Shown here piece by piece: positions 7,432 to 15,112 of a stretch of DNA of 17,740 bases. Numbering within the stretch: position 1 is the stretch's first letter; every line of letters starts with the position of its first letter. The notes beneath the pieces were generated by a model. It searched no databases, was not told where the DNA came from, and worked only from the letters and a program-made list of their open reading frames with translations. The stretch is from the NCBI GenBank assembly GCA_033809415.1, contig JAPXLT010000069.1, positions 1 to 17,740 on the forward strand, written 5' to 3'. Source of the stretch: JAQVUB01 sp033809415 (GTDB lineage Bacteria; Verrucomicrobiota; Lentisphaeria; Oligosphaerales; Oligosphaeraceae). The translations under genes and the position numbers were made by a program.

Positions 7432-7610
7432 GTAATGCCTTCTGTAGTACAGGGTTCAGGGGAATGGGGTGCGTAGTGCGTTGGGAACGGGCGCGGGGGC
7501 GCAGGTTTAAAAAGTAGCGCAACTGTCCCGGTTGTGATCATCCTGACTGTCGTGGGGTGCGAGGGGATGTTCTTGTCCTGTCCATTTTGTTCACAGTGTC
7601 CACACTGTCC
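7432..7610 (+). repeat. Dispersed repeat, copy 1 (inverted partner at 17230-17441)
   Basis: This segment matches the reverse complement of 17230-17441 over nearly all its length, from gtaatgcc(tc)ttctgta to the ttgtcctgtcca end. The roughly ten substitutions in the aligned core all appear to be transitions. It contains the 12-mer gtgcgtagtgcg (7469-7480) and ends in degenerate nonamers (cacagtgtccacactgtcc). The frame SSATVPVVIILTVVGC (about 7509-7560) is also open in the other copy. It lies between the pilin operon leader and typA, upstream of the typA leader. Confidence 0.85.
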
Positions 7611-7728
7611 ATTACTGCAACGGCAAGATATTTATTTGTTTGGCGTAATTGTACGATACTGGCATGGTTTGACAGTTTATATTAATGTTTTGCTTGGTAA
7701 AGTTACCACGACAACCAAAAGAAGAATT
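7611..7728 (+). promoter_or_regulatory. typA leader region
   Basis: AT-rich 118-bp stretch between the dispersed repeat and the typA ATG. A perfect -35 box TTGACA occurs at 7669-7674, but no acceptable -10 lies 15-19 bp downstream, so the promoter is not resolved. A weak AAGAAG (7721-7726 region) precedes the start codon. Confidence 0.35.
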
Positions 7729-9516
7729 ATGGAACAGGATAAGATTCGCAACATTGCCATCATTGCTCACGTTGATCATGGCAAGACAACGCTGGTGGAT
7801 GAATTATTCAAGTTTGGGGGCTTGTTCCGGGACAATCAGCGCGTGGTCGAGCGCATGATGGACTCGAACGAACTCGAACGCGAGCGCGGGATCACGATCA
7901 CCGCGAAAAATGGCTCCTTCCCCTACAAGGGATACCGCATCAATATCATTGACACGCCCGGACACGCGGATTTTGGCGGCCAGGTCGAACGCGTTTTGCG
8001 GATGGCGGACGGCGCCTTGCTGCTGGTGGATGCTCAGGAAGGACCGATGCCGCAGACCTTTTTTGTCTTGAAAAAGGCGCTTGCCTTAAAATTGCCGGTG
8101 ATTGTGGTGATCAACAAGATTGACAAGCCGGCGGCGCGTCCTTATTGGGCGGTCGATCAGGTCTTTGATCTGTTTGTCAAACTCAATGCGCCGGATGATC
8201 TGCTCGATTTTCCGGTCGTCTATGCCTCCGGTCGGGATGGCTATGCAGTCGATAACTTGACCGATGAGCACAAGGACCTGGCGCCTTTGTGTGAGCATAT
8301 CATAAAGAATATTCCCGCGCCTTCGGGTTCCAGTGAAGAACCCTTGCAGATGCTGGTCAGCACCTTGGATTATTCTCCGTATCTTGGGCGAATCAGCATT
8401 GGCAAGATCACCAGCGGCAGCCTGAATATCAATAAGGAAATAGCGGTGGTGATGCGTGATGGCTCGATCCGCCCTGCACGTATTACCAAGGTCTTCCGCT
8501 TCGAATCTAATCAGAAAGTCGATGTCGAGACGGCCTGTTGCGGGGATATCGTGGCTACTGCCGGCATGGATGAAGTGACCGTAGGCTGCACCTATACCGA
8601 TCCGGATGATCCCAGGCCCTTGCCGCCAATGGAGATTGATCCGCCGACAGTTGCCATGAGTTTCGTTCCAAACGATTCGCCGTTTGCCGGGCGGGAAGGG
8701 CAGTTTGTCACTTCACGCCACCTGGCTGACCGGCTTTTCCGCGAGACGATGTCGGATGTCGCCTTGCATGTGTCTCCCCTGGATGAGGGCATGGGATTCC
8801 GGGTGGCAGGACGCGGCGAACTGCACCTGTCAATTTTGATTGAAAAGATGCGCCGCGAGGGGTACGAGTTTCAAGTGACTCGCCCTCAGGTGATTTACAA
8901 AGAGGACGCTGATGGCAGCCGCCTAGAGCCTTTTGAAGAGTTGACGATCGATGTGGATGAGGCGTATGTCGGGGCGGTGATGGAGAAGCTGGGGCAGCGC
9001 AAGGGACGCGTCCAGGTCATGGATACGGGTAGTGGCATGGCTCGATTGGTGTATTTGATCCCGACACGTGGACTGCTGGGCTACCGCTCGGAATTTCTGA
9101 CCGATACCAAGGGACTCGGCGTCATGAATTATGTGTTTCACGGATATGAACCCTTTGCCGGTGAAATCCGCCACCGGGTGAATGGGGCGATGGTGTCGAT
9201 GATGGAATGCCAATCAGTCGCCTACGCCTTGTTCAACTTGCAGGAACGCGGGAGGCTCTTTATCGGACCTGGAGTCAATATCTACATCGGGCAGATTGTT
9301 GGCGAGCATTGCCGTGAGGGGGACCTCGTCGTCAATCCCGGCAAGGGCAAGAAATTGACCAACGTGCGAGCAGCAGGTTCAGACGAGAATATTATTCTGA
9401 CGCCGCCGTTGCAACTCAGCCTCGAAGATTGTATTTCCTACATCAATGACGACGAGCTGGTCGAGATCACACCCAAGAATATCCGCCTGCGCAAACGACA
9501 CATGCACAAGTGGTGA
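7729..9516 (+). CDS. typA: Ribosome-associated translational GTPase TypA/BipA
   Basis: A 595-aa protein of the TypA/BipA family of EF-G-like GTPases that bind the ribosome and help 50S assembly and growth under stress or low temperature. GTPase motifs are complete: P-loop AHVDHGKTT (13-21), switch I RGIT (53-56), DTPGH (75-79), NKID (129-132) and a G5-like ASG in VVYASGRDG. The EF-G-like domains follow. The C-terminal family-specific segment is clear: GLLGYRSEFLTDTKGLG, then NVRAAGSDENIILTPP and ISYINDDELVEITP. The length matches the family. The start at 7729 (MEQDKIRNIAIIAHVDHG) aligns with TypA starts; the 65 codons of open frame upstream come from repeat DNA and are excluded. It is flanked by accessory modules and appears monocistronic. 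Confidence 0.97.
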   Translation: MEQDKIRNIAIIAHVDHGKTTLVDELFKFGGLFRDNQRVVERMMDSNELERERGITITAKNGSFPYKGYRINIIDTPGHADFGGQVERVLRMADGALLLVDAQEGPMPQTFFVLKKALALKLPVIVVINKIDKPAARPYWAVDQVFDLFVKLNAPDDLLDFPVVYASGRDGYAVDNLTDEHKDLAPLCEHIIKNIPAPSGSSEEPLQMLVSTLDYSPYLGRISIGKITSGSLNINKEIAVVMRDGSIRPARITKVFRFESNQKVDVETACCGDIVATAGMDEVTVGCTYTDPDDPRPLPPMEIDPPTVAMSFVPNDSPFAGREGQFVTSRHLADRLFRETMSDVALHVSPLDEGMGFRVAGRGELHLSILIEKMRREGYEFQVTRPQVIYKEDADGSRLEPFEELTIDVDEAYVGAVMEKLGQRKGRVQVMDTGSGMARLVYLIPTRGLLGYRSEFLTDTKGLGVMNYVFHGYEPFAGEIRHRVNGAMVSMMECQSVAYALFNLQERGRLFIGPGVNIYIGQIVGEHCREGDLVVNPGKGKKLTNVRAAGSDENIILTPPLQLSLEDCISYINDDELVEITPKNIRLRKRHMHKW

Positions 9517-9533
9517 AGAAACGCCACAGCCGA

Positions 9534-9576
9534 CATTTTTTAACCACGAACCACACGAAAAGGCACGAAAATTTTT
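9534..9576. repeat. Single arm of the 'ttaaccacgaa' repeat
   Basis: Sequence of the form ttttttaaccacgaaccacacgaaaaggcacgaaaa begins 18 bp after the typA stop. Only one arm of the inverted repeat seen at 14806-14944 and 16181-16243 is present, so it cannot form the full hairpin. No other terminator-like structure follows typA. Confidence 0.8.
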
Positions 9577-9642
9577 TTCTTTATCTGATTATTGAGCAAT
9601 AATTTGATGGCAAAAAAATATTGAAAAAAGTCAAAAAGTTGC

Positions 9643-9671
9643 TTGACAAGATTTATTATGCCTGTTATTGT
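9643..9671 (+). promoter_or_regulatory. Predicted sigma-70-type promoter for the GntR-pilin-DUF4838 operon
   Basis: A perfect -35 TTGACA (9643-9648), a 17-bp spacer, and -10 TATTGT (9666-9671, 4 of 6 matches), in an AT-rich stretch. It would give a leader of about 145 nt before the regulator ATG at 9825. It is the best promoter-like sequence in the 308-bp gap between typA and the regulator gene; the rest of that gap (9690-9810) shows nothing distinctive. Confidence 0.55.
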
Positions 9672-9687
9672 ATAAAAAATAGTACAA
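9668..9687. promoter_or_regulatory. Candidate operator: inverted repeat TTGTA-N10-TACAA
   Basis: TTGTA (9668-9672) and TACAA (9683-9687) form an inverted repeat with a 10-bp AT-rich spacer that overlaps the predicted -10 box. GntR/LacI chimeric regulators of the AraR type bind operators built from TTGTAC/GTACAA half-sites, so autoregulation by the adjacent gene product is plausible. The spacer is longer than in AraR sites; this is a hypothesis. Confidence 0.35.
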
Positions 9688-9824
9688 AAACAATCATTCA
9701 CAGGCGCGGATTTACTGATTAGGTTGTAGTTTGTTTAGGGTCTGATTGCTTGAGGCGTTTCATGGTAGTTAGGCTGTGTGAATCGTCAGCTGGAAGTTTT
9801 ATGCGGTCGTTGGAGGCTGTTTGA

Positions 9825-10880
9825 ATGGCTGTGAACAAGCATAAATTATTGATTGATCCAATCATCCGCTATATTAGCCACCGTGTTAATAAAGCGGGTG
9901 ATGAGCCTGAATTGCTTCCCAGTGAAATGGAACTGTGTGATCGCTTTAAGGTTGCCCGGGGTACAGTGCGCAGGGCCTTGGCCTTGTTGATTCAGCAGGG
10001 ACTGGTCATCCGCCTGCCGAAAAGGAAGGGGTATTTTAGCAATCCGGCATTTTCCCGTATCAATCCCTATCGGGTTATCGGAATTTTGGTCGGCAACGGT
10101 TTTTACACTAATTTCGGTTATGGCAGCGATGCCGTATTTGCATCGTTTTCAAAAAACATTCGGGATTTGTTTTGCGATTATCATTTTTTATCGTTGCCAA
10201 TGACCAACACCCTTCAGCAAAATTTGCAGGAAATCAAAAACTGCTTGCTTGATGCGTTGCTGTTCATTGCTCCTGACGAACGATTAATTGCAGTAGCTGA
10301 TCATTTGATTAACAAAGGTTTCCCGACTGTGGTGACCGGATGCACATGGGATTCGTCGATTCCGGCATTGAAGTACAATTATTTTGGCTATGATTTTGCT
10401 TTCGGCGGTATCTGCCGCGCACGCTATTTCCTGGAAAACCATTGTCACAAGCTTGTTTACTGTGCACAAAAAAATGTTTCCACGGAGAGTTTCCGCCGTT
10501 TTTTGAACGAAGCCGGTGTTTGTTTCCCGGAGAGCAATTTGCTGCAGGATGCGGAGCAGGTCGGACGTGTTCTGCCAGAATTACTACAGCAGGATGCCGT
10601 TGATGGAATTGTTTGTGACGGCAATGCGCGGCGATATGATCAGGTTTTTAAAATCCTTATGGCATCCGGCAAAAAGGATTCGGTCCGGCTCCTGGTTGAA
10701 GACGAGCCGCAGGCAATTGTCACCTTGAGCAAATATCCCGACCTCAAAGCCGATAAAATTCCGCACGTGAATATCGTTAAAACCTCAGAGTTGGCAGGGA
10801 AAAAAGCAGCATTGCTACTCAAAAAGATTTTAACAGGCAAGCAAGTAAGGAAAACGGAGAAAGCGGTCTTATTGAAATAG
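9825..10880 (+). CDS. GntR-type regulator with LacI-like sugar-binding domain
   Basis: A 351-aa one-component regulator. Residues about 8-75 form a GntR-type winged helix (LPSEMELCDRFKVARGTVRRA, then LIQQGLVIRLPKRKGYF). The rest, about 83-345, looks like a periplasmic-binding-protein/LacI-type effector domain (VIGILVGN at its start, DGIVCDGN later), as in AraR-like regulators that sense sugars. The start is set by TGGAGG at 9811-9816, eight bases from the ATG. The downstream pilin gene follows after 37 bp with no terminator, so regulator, pilin and DUF4838 protein are probably one transcript. A promoter with an inverted repeat lies at 9643-9687. The effector is unknown; an oligosaccharide or monosaccharide released by the downstream enzyme is the obvious guess. 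Confidence 0.88.
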   Translation: MAVNKHKLLIDPIIRYISHRVNKAGDEPELLPSEMELCDRFKVARGTVRRALALLIQQGLVIRLPKRKGYFSNPAFSRINPYRVIGILVGNGFYTNFGYGSDAVFASFSKNIRDLFCDYHFLSLPMTNTLQQNLQEIKNCLLDALLFIAPDERLIAVADHLINKGFPTVVTGCTWDSSIPALKYNYFGYDFAFGGICRARYFLENHCHKLVYCAQKNVSTESFRRFLNEAGVCFPESNLLQDAEQVGRVLPELLQQDAVDGIVCDGNARRYDQVFKILMASGKKDSVRLLVEDEPQAIVTLSKYPDLKADKIPHVNIVKTSELAGKKAALLLKKILTGKQVRKTEKAVLLK

Positions 10881-10917
10881 TAGTCCAAAATCCATATTAA
10901 CAAAAAGGAGTTGAGCC

Positions 10918-11694
10918 ATGAGAAATCATTCAGGGTCGGAAGTTTTTGGTGAAGGCGGAGCGGTATTGGCAAAAGAGAAAAGCCTATGCTTCACTTTGAT
11001 CGAACTGCTTGTCGTTATAGCAATTATAGCCATTTTGGCCAGCATGCTATTGCCTGCTTTGAGCCGTGCCAGGGAAGCGGCGAAAAAAATCACTTGTCAG
11101 AATAATGAGAAGCAAATATATCTTGGTCTGATTGGGTATGCGGATGACAACACGGATTATTTGCCGAGGCCGCAGCTTTGGCCGCACTATATTATTCCGA
11201 CTTATATTCGGAATCGCAGTGATCATCCTTCGAATAAGACTATTTACAATTGGAAGATTCAAGGTGTTTTGCTGTGCCCGTCAACGGCACCATATACTGG
11301 GTCTTACCTTGGCAGCAAACCCCTGATGACCAGTTATACCAGCACTCAAAAAACAATTTGGACAGCCGGTGCGATTATAACAAAAATACCCTATGGCGGA
11401 TGGAACGCGACTTTGAACGGCACGGGTTTGCCGCGTCACATGCGGACCATTTTGAATAATACAATTATTGTCCAGGAAGCGATTTTAATTGAAAGTTACG
11501 CAACGAGCTGGAACGTCATTACTGCCGAAGTCAACTCGATGATGCCTCATTACACCAATAATATCGCCAGGAACAATTACCATTATGGAGTGTCATTCCG
11601 GCATGCTTTGACTGCAAACTTCCTTGCCTTTGACGGCAGTGTCACCAACTACAAACTGGGAAAACAATTTTCAGGGGATTATGTCCCGCAATGA
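10918..11694 (+). CDS. Second prepilin-type pseudopilin with H-X9-DG motif
   Basis: A 258-aa protein. After an unusually long 24-residue leader comes FTLIELLVVIAIIAILAS (25-42) with the +5 Glu at 29, then MLLPALSRAREAAKK and a mature domain. Near the C-terminus His229 and Asp239-Gly240 form the H-X9-DG motif. The residue before the predicted cleavage site is Cys24 instead of Gly. The ATG at 10918 has AAGGAG seven bases upstream; a TTG at codon 17 would give a leader of normal length but a poorer site. The gene sits between the GntR-type regulator (37 bp upstream) and the DUF4838 gene (76 bp downstream). It is the counterpart of the pilin at 6405-7151; the mature domains are only loosely alike, so the two are not a recent duplication. 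Confidence 0.9.
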   Translation: MRNHSGSEVFGEGGAVLAKEKSLCFTLIELLVVIAIIAILASMLLPALSRAREAAKKITCQNNEKQIYLGLIGYADDNTDYLPRPQLWPHYIIPTYIRNRSDHPSNKTIYNWKIQGVLLCPSTAPYTGSYLGSKPLMTSYTSTQKTIWTAGAIITKIPYGGWNATLNGTGLPRHMRTILNNTIIVQEAILIESYATSWNVITAEVNSMMPHYTNNIARNNYHYGVSFRHALTANFLAFDGSVTNYKLGKQFSGDYVPQ

Positions 11695-11770
11695 CTTTTT
11701 TTGCTTGTCAACAGCTGAAGTTTTAAAATTTGTAAATATGCCTTAAACGGCGCTTGTTGCAGGAGGAATT

Positions 11771-14700
11771 ATGTCAATCGTTTTTGTCTCGATCATGTTG
11801 TTTTTTGTTTGCAGCCTTGGTGCGGAAAATGCATTTTTCGAGCCGCTTGCCAATTCCCGCGCCGACTGGGATGCGGCGGTTTCGGAGACTGGCAATCCGC
11901 CAGTGCAGGGATTCAGGAACTGGTTTTTTGGTTTTTATGATACGGACGGGAAGCCGGAGACCTTTCAGGAATTTGCACATTGCAGCAAAAGCTACTGGGG
12001 TGATGGCAAATTTTCCCAAGGCGCGATCTTTCGTGATTCGATTGCCTGGTCAACGGGGAAAAACCGCGATGTTGTCCGGCGCTGGCGTTGTCCGGTAGAA
12101 GGCCAATATCAAATCATTGTCGAGGGGCGCAACAAGAATCAGCGCCGGCTTTGCATATACGTCGATTCCAAGGAGGTCATGCGGCATACTTTCAGCCAAA
12201 GCGGAGATCGCATAGAATATAAAACAACCGTGAAAGCCGGATCAACAGTTGATTTCGCCTGGGAGAAATGGGGCAGCAGCAGCCTTATTGGAACCTTCAT
12301 CATCAACAGGATGATTCCGGGGTTGACAATCGCCGAAGACAGCCAGTCGGATTATGCCATTGTCATTCCTGAAAACGACCCATGGGATTTTTCGCGCCGG
12401 GCGGCTGTGCTGCTGCAGCGCGTCATTGAAGAAATGAATGGCGTCAAGCTTCCGCTGCTGACGGATGGCGGGAAAATTGACAAGCCGGCTTTTTATATCG
12501 GCAAGACCCGTCAGGCTGCCGAAAACAACTTTGCCCTGGAGACACTTTCCACCACGGAATATATGTATTCGGTAAAGGATGGGAACATCTATTTGGCCGG
12601 GGTGAATTCCATTCAATACAAGGGGCAAAACGCAGAGGAGGTGTTGCGATCTCCGTACCGGAACGGCGATCACAGGGCGGTTGTTGCTTTTCTGGAAAAC
12701 GAACTGGGGGTGCGTTTCCTGCTGCCGGGAAGAATGGGCGAACATATTCCGGTAGCCAATCCGCTGGTGATCAAAGCAAATCTTTCCCTGCGTAGAAAGC
12801 CGGACATCCCCTGGCACACCGCCATGGATCTCGTCTATTTGCAAAACCGGGATTACGATGATTATATGGTTGCCAACAACATGTTCAGGCAATTGCATTA
12901 CAGATTGCACTGGGGGCATTCCTGGCCATTTTCCGTCCCCGCCGAAAAATATGCCAAGTCCAATCCGGAGTTCTTTGTCATGAAAGGTGGGAAGCGCCAT
13001 CCGGATGCCATTGGCAATCAACTGTGCATCAGCAATGCGCAGGTTCAGGAGATCATGCTGCAACATATTGATCAAGCATTTGCCAGCGGCTATAAATTAT
13101 ATCAGCTTGGGCAATCGGATGGCTTTCAAGCCTGCGAATGTCAGTCCTGCCGCGAACTGGGCGAAACGGCCAATGAGCGCATATGGAAGGTGCACCGGGC
13201 GTTGGCTGAAAAGATGGCGGTTAAATATCCGGACTGTAGAATCAACATTATGGCCTATGAGGTAAGCCAGGAGCCGCCCGTGTATTTTGATTCATTTCCG
13301 GACAACGTAGTGATAGAATTAACCAAGTACGACGAAGTTGAATTCCAGAAGTGGCTTAAATTCAAGGCGCCCTTTATGGTCTATACCTATTGGTGGGGAT
13401 GCTATAATGAACTGGGCTATCTTCCCAAGCGCACCCCGTTCATGATTTCGGAGCACATGAAAAGGCTGAAAAAATATCAGGTACTTGACGTCTACAATTG
13501 TGGTTACCGGGATGGCCTTGGCGGCTTGCAAGGGCCGGTTCTGTATCTATACGGGCGGCTTTTTGACCAGGTTGACTTGAATCCTGAACTGCTTGTTGAA
13601 GATTATTGCCGCTGCTCGTTCGGGGATGCCGGCCCGATCATGTACAGCATGTTTACGGATATGCATAAATACCTCGAGAAGTATCCTGAGAACACGTATT
13701 TCACCTGCGATGACCGCAAACTGATGCGCTCTGCGGAATTGATGATCAGCCAGTGCTATCCTCCTTCGCTGATCAACCATATGGATGAGTGCCTGCAAAA
13801 GGCGGGCAAGCTGGTCAAGACGCCGAAGGAGAAGATGCGCTTGAAATTTGTCGAGCTGGATTTCGCTTATTTGAAAAGTACCGTCAAGGCATTGACTGCA
13901 TACCGTGCATTTTTACTGTTCCCGGGACAAAGTCTTTTTCAGCAGATTTGTCAATCCCTGCGGGAACGTGAAGAAGCCATTGCCAATTATGAAACAGCGG
14001 AAATACCGGAGGAATGGAAGCTTCGGCACCGGGAAAAACGTTATTATCCCAGCAATTTTTTGGCCGGCGGTACGTTAATGGGCAAACTGGGTGCCCCTTT
14101 CACCTGGGATTATCGTGAAATGGAGAAAACGGGGCGTTTGCCGATCGTCAAGACAAAAGAGGCCAAAGCCCGGAAAGCCGCCGGCGCGGTGTCCATTGAC
14201 GGCAAGCTGGACGAAAAGACCTGGCAGGATGCGCCACGCCAGCAACTGGAAAAAGTCTCCGGGGGAACCGCTGATACGGACACGTTTTTTCAAGTTGCCT
14301 ATGATGACGAATATCTGTATTTTGCCTTTGAGGCGATCCATCCCACTCTGGCCAAGCAAGCATTTACGAGTGTCGGCAAAGACAATTATCCTAGGAAGGA
14401 AAATATTGATCTCTTGATCAACACGACCGGATTGTCGAAATGTTACTATCAGTTTATCTTCGGACCTGCCCCTGACTCCGGCATGGACGCGGCGATGAAT
14501 ATTGCTCTTCGTGGCGCTGACCCCCGCCAGGATATTCTCGACCGCAGCTGGGACAGCAACTGGACCTATGCTTTCCAGCTGCTTCCAGAGCAAAACAAGT
14601 GGACTGCCGAGGTGCGCATCCCGCTCAAGGAACTTGGCGAATTTCAAGTCAAATCCGGTAAATCGATTACCATGAATGTCGGCAGAACTCACCAAAACAA

Positions 14701-14779
14701 ACTCTTCCTATGGTCGCCAAACCCGGAAAAGGCACAATTCGGAAATACGATGTACTTCGGCGACCTGGTTTTTGAATAA
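11771..14779 (+). CDS. Secreted DUF4838 protein with C-terminal CBM9-like domain
   Basis: A 1002-aa protein with a signal peptide (MSIVFVSIMLFFVCSLGA, cleavage near 18). In order: an N-terminal beta-sandwich about 20-165, resembling a carbohydrate-binding module; a GH67/GH115-N-like alpha/beta domain about 165-300 (FSRRAAVLLQRVIEEMNG, AFYIGKT, then VAFLENELGVRFLLPG); a DUF4838 TIM-barrel-like region about 300-680 with the hallmark LGQSDGFQACECQSC (Cys455, Cys457, Cys460); a helical linker; and a CBM9-like/DOMON-type domain from about 806 (VSIDGKLDEKTWQDA, then FFQVAYDDEYLYFAFEA). DUF4838 proteins are secreted and linked to polysaccharide use, with no established reaction I can name. AGGAGG precedes the ATG with a short four-base gap. 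It is the last gene of the GntR-pilin operon; a hairpin-forming repeat follows 26 bp after the stop. Confidence 0.88.
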   Translation: MSIVFVSIMLFFVCSLGAENAFFEPLANSRADWDAAVSETGNPPVQGFRNWFFGFYDTDGKPETFQEFAHCSKSYWGDGKFSQGAIFRDSIAWSTGKNRDVVRRWRCPVEGQYQIIVEGRNKNQRRLCIYVDSKEVMRHTFSQSGDRIEYKTTVKAGSTVDFAWEKWGSSSLIGTFIINRMIPGLTIAEDSQSDYAIVIPENDPWDFSRRAAVLLQRVIEEMNGVKLPLLTDGGKIDKPAFYIGKTRQAAENNFALETLSTTEYMYSVKDGNIYLAGVNSIQYKGQNAEEVLRSPYRNGDHRAVVAFLENELGVRFLLPGRMGEHIPVANPLVIKANLSLRRKPDIPWHTAMDLVYLQNRDYDDYMVANNMFRQLHYRLHWGHSWPFSVPAEKYAKSNPEFFVMKGGKRHPDAIGNQLCISNAQVQEIMLQHIDQAFASGYKLYQLGQSDGFQACECQSCRELGETANERIWKVHRALAEKMAVKYPDCRINIMAYEVSQEPPVYFDSFPDNVVIELTKYDEVEFQKWLKFKAPFMVYTYWWGCYNELGYLPKRTPFMISEHMKRLKKYQVLDVYNCGYRDGLGGLQGPVLYLYGRLFDQVDLNPELLVEDYCRCSFGDAGPIMYSMFTDMHKYLEKYPENTYFTCDDRKLMRSAELMISQCYPPSLINHMDECLQKAGKLVKTPKEKMRLKFVELDFAYLKSTVKALTAYRAFLLFPGQSLFQQICQSLREREEAIANYETAEIPEEWKLRHREKRYYPSNFLAGGTLMGKLGAPFTWDYREMEKTGRLPIVKTKEAKARKAAGAVSIDGKLDEKTWQDAPRQQLEKVSGGTADTDTFFQVAYDDEYLYFAFEAIHPTLAKQAFTSVGKDNYPRKENIDLLINTTGLSKCYYQFIFGPAPDSGMDAAMNIALRGADPRQDILDRSWDSNWTYAFQLLPEQNKWTAEVRIPLKELGEFQVKSGKSITMNVGRTHQNKLFLWSPNPEKAQFGNTMYFGDLVFE

Positions 14780-14805
14780 CCTCTAAATAGATCGCGTCCA
14801 AAAAG

Positions 14806-14944
14806 GTTTTTAACCACGAAAAGCACGAAAAGCACGAAAAGACTTGGCGTGGGCTGGCGCCCACAACCCATTTTGTGTCCACGGAAAGCACGGAAAACTC
14901 GGAAAATTTTTCGTGTCTTTTCGTGTGGTTCGTGGTTAAAAAAG
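14806..14944. repeat. Large 'ttaaccacgaaa' inverted repeat
   Basis: Left arm at 14806-14841 (aaccacgaa followed by two cacgaaaag units) and right arm at 14911-14944 (reverse complement reads aaccacgaaccacacgaaaagacacga) form an imperfect stem of about 33 bp with T-rich/A-rich ends. A separate perfect hairpin GTGGGC-tggc-GCCCAC (14849-14864) sits in the loop. The structure has the right form for a bidirectional terminator between the two converging genes. Confidence 0.8.
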
Positions 14945-15008
14945 TGCTTAAGAAATCATGCAGAAACATGGAAAATCCTACAAAATCCTACAATTTCCAA
15001 TCCTAGAA

Positions 15009-15034
15009 ATCTGCGTTCATCTGCGTAATCTGCG
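15009..15034. repeat. atctgcg triple repeat
   Basis: Three atctgcg units spaced 9-10 bp apart (starting at 15009, 15019 and 15028). This is the dispersed 'ctgcgttcatctgcgtaatctgcgg' motif common in intergenic DNA of PVC and other genomes. Its function is unknown. Confidence 0.7.
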
Positions 15035-15112
15035 GATAGAATGTGCACGGAACCCTTTTTGGACACGGTATTGTGGTTGAAGTGTAAAGGGGCGGAAAAT
15101 CTGGGGGGGGGA

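Larger units (their letters stand above)
14796..15064. repeat. Composite repeat bounded by 11-bp perfect inverted ends
   Basis: GTCCAAAAAGG (14796-14806) and its exact reverse complement CCTTTTTGGAC (15054-15064) bracket a 269-bp segment with no gene. Inside are the 'ttaaccacgaaa' inverted repeat, a tandem pair aaaatcctac (14972-14981, 14982-14991) and three atctgcg units (15009-15034). No target-site duplication is evident. tccaaaaagg also borders the related copy at 16170-16179. This fills most of the gap between the DUF4838 gene and the convergent epimerase gene. Confidence 0.6.

Noticed and set aside
7310..7522. 70-codon minus-strand frame upstream of the pilin gene
   Set aside because: Starts within repeat copy 1, no Shine-Dalgarno and no recognisable family; treated as chance.
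7432..7610. Integron attC site or retron-type RNA
   Set aside because: No paired GTTRRRY/RYYYAAC boxes with a proper hairpin, and no integrase or reverse transcriptase in the window.
7534..7728. N-terminal 65-residue extension of TypA
   Set aside because: It is encoded by repeat DNA with no relation to TypA family starts; ATG 7729 gives the standard N-terminus and length.
12242..13075. 277-codon minus-strand frame opposite the DUF4838 gene
   Set aside because: Complete antisense shadow of a strongly supported gene; no domain, no signal and no ribosome site.
14075..14695. 206-codon minus-strand frame opposite the CBM9-like domain
   Set aside because: Antisense shadow of the C-terminal domain of the DUF4838 protein.
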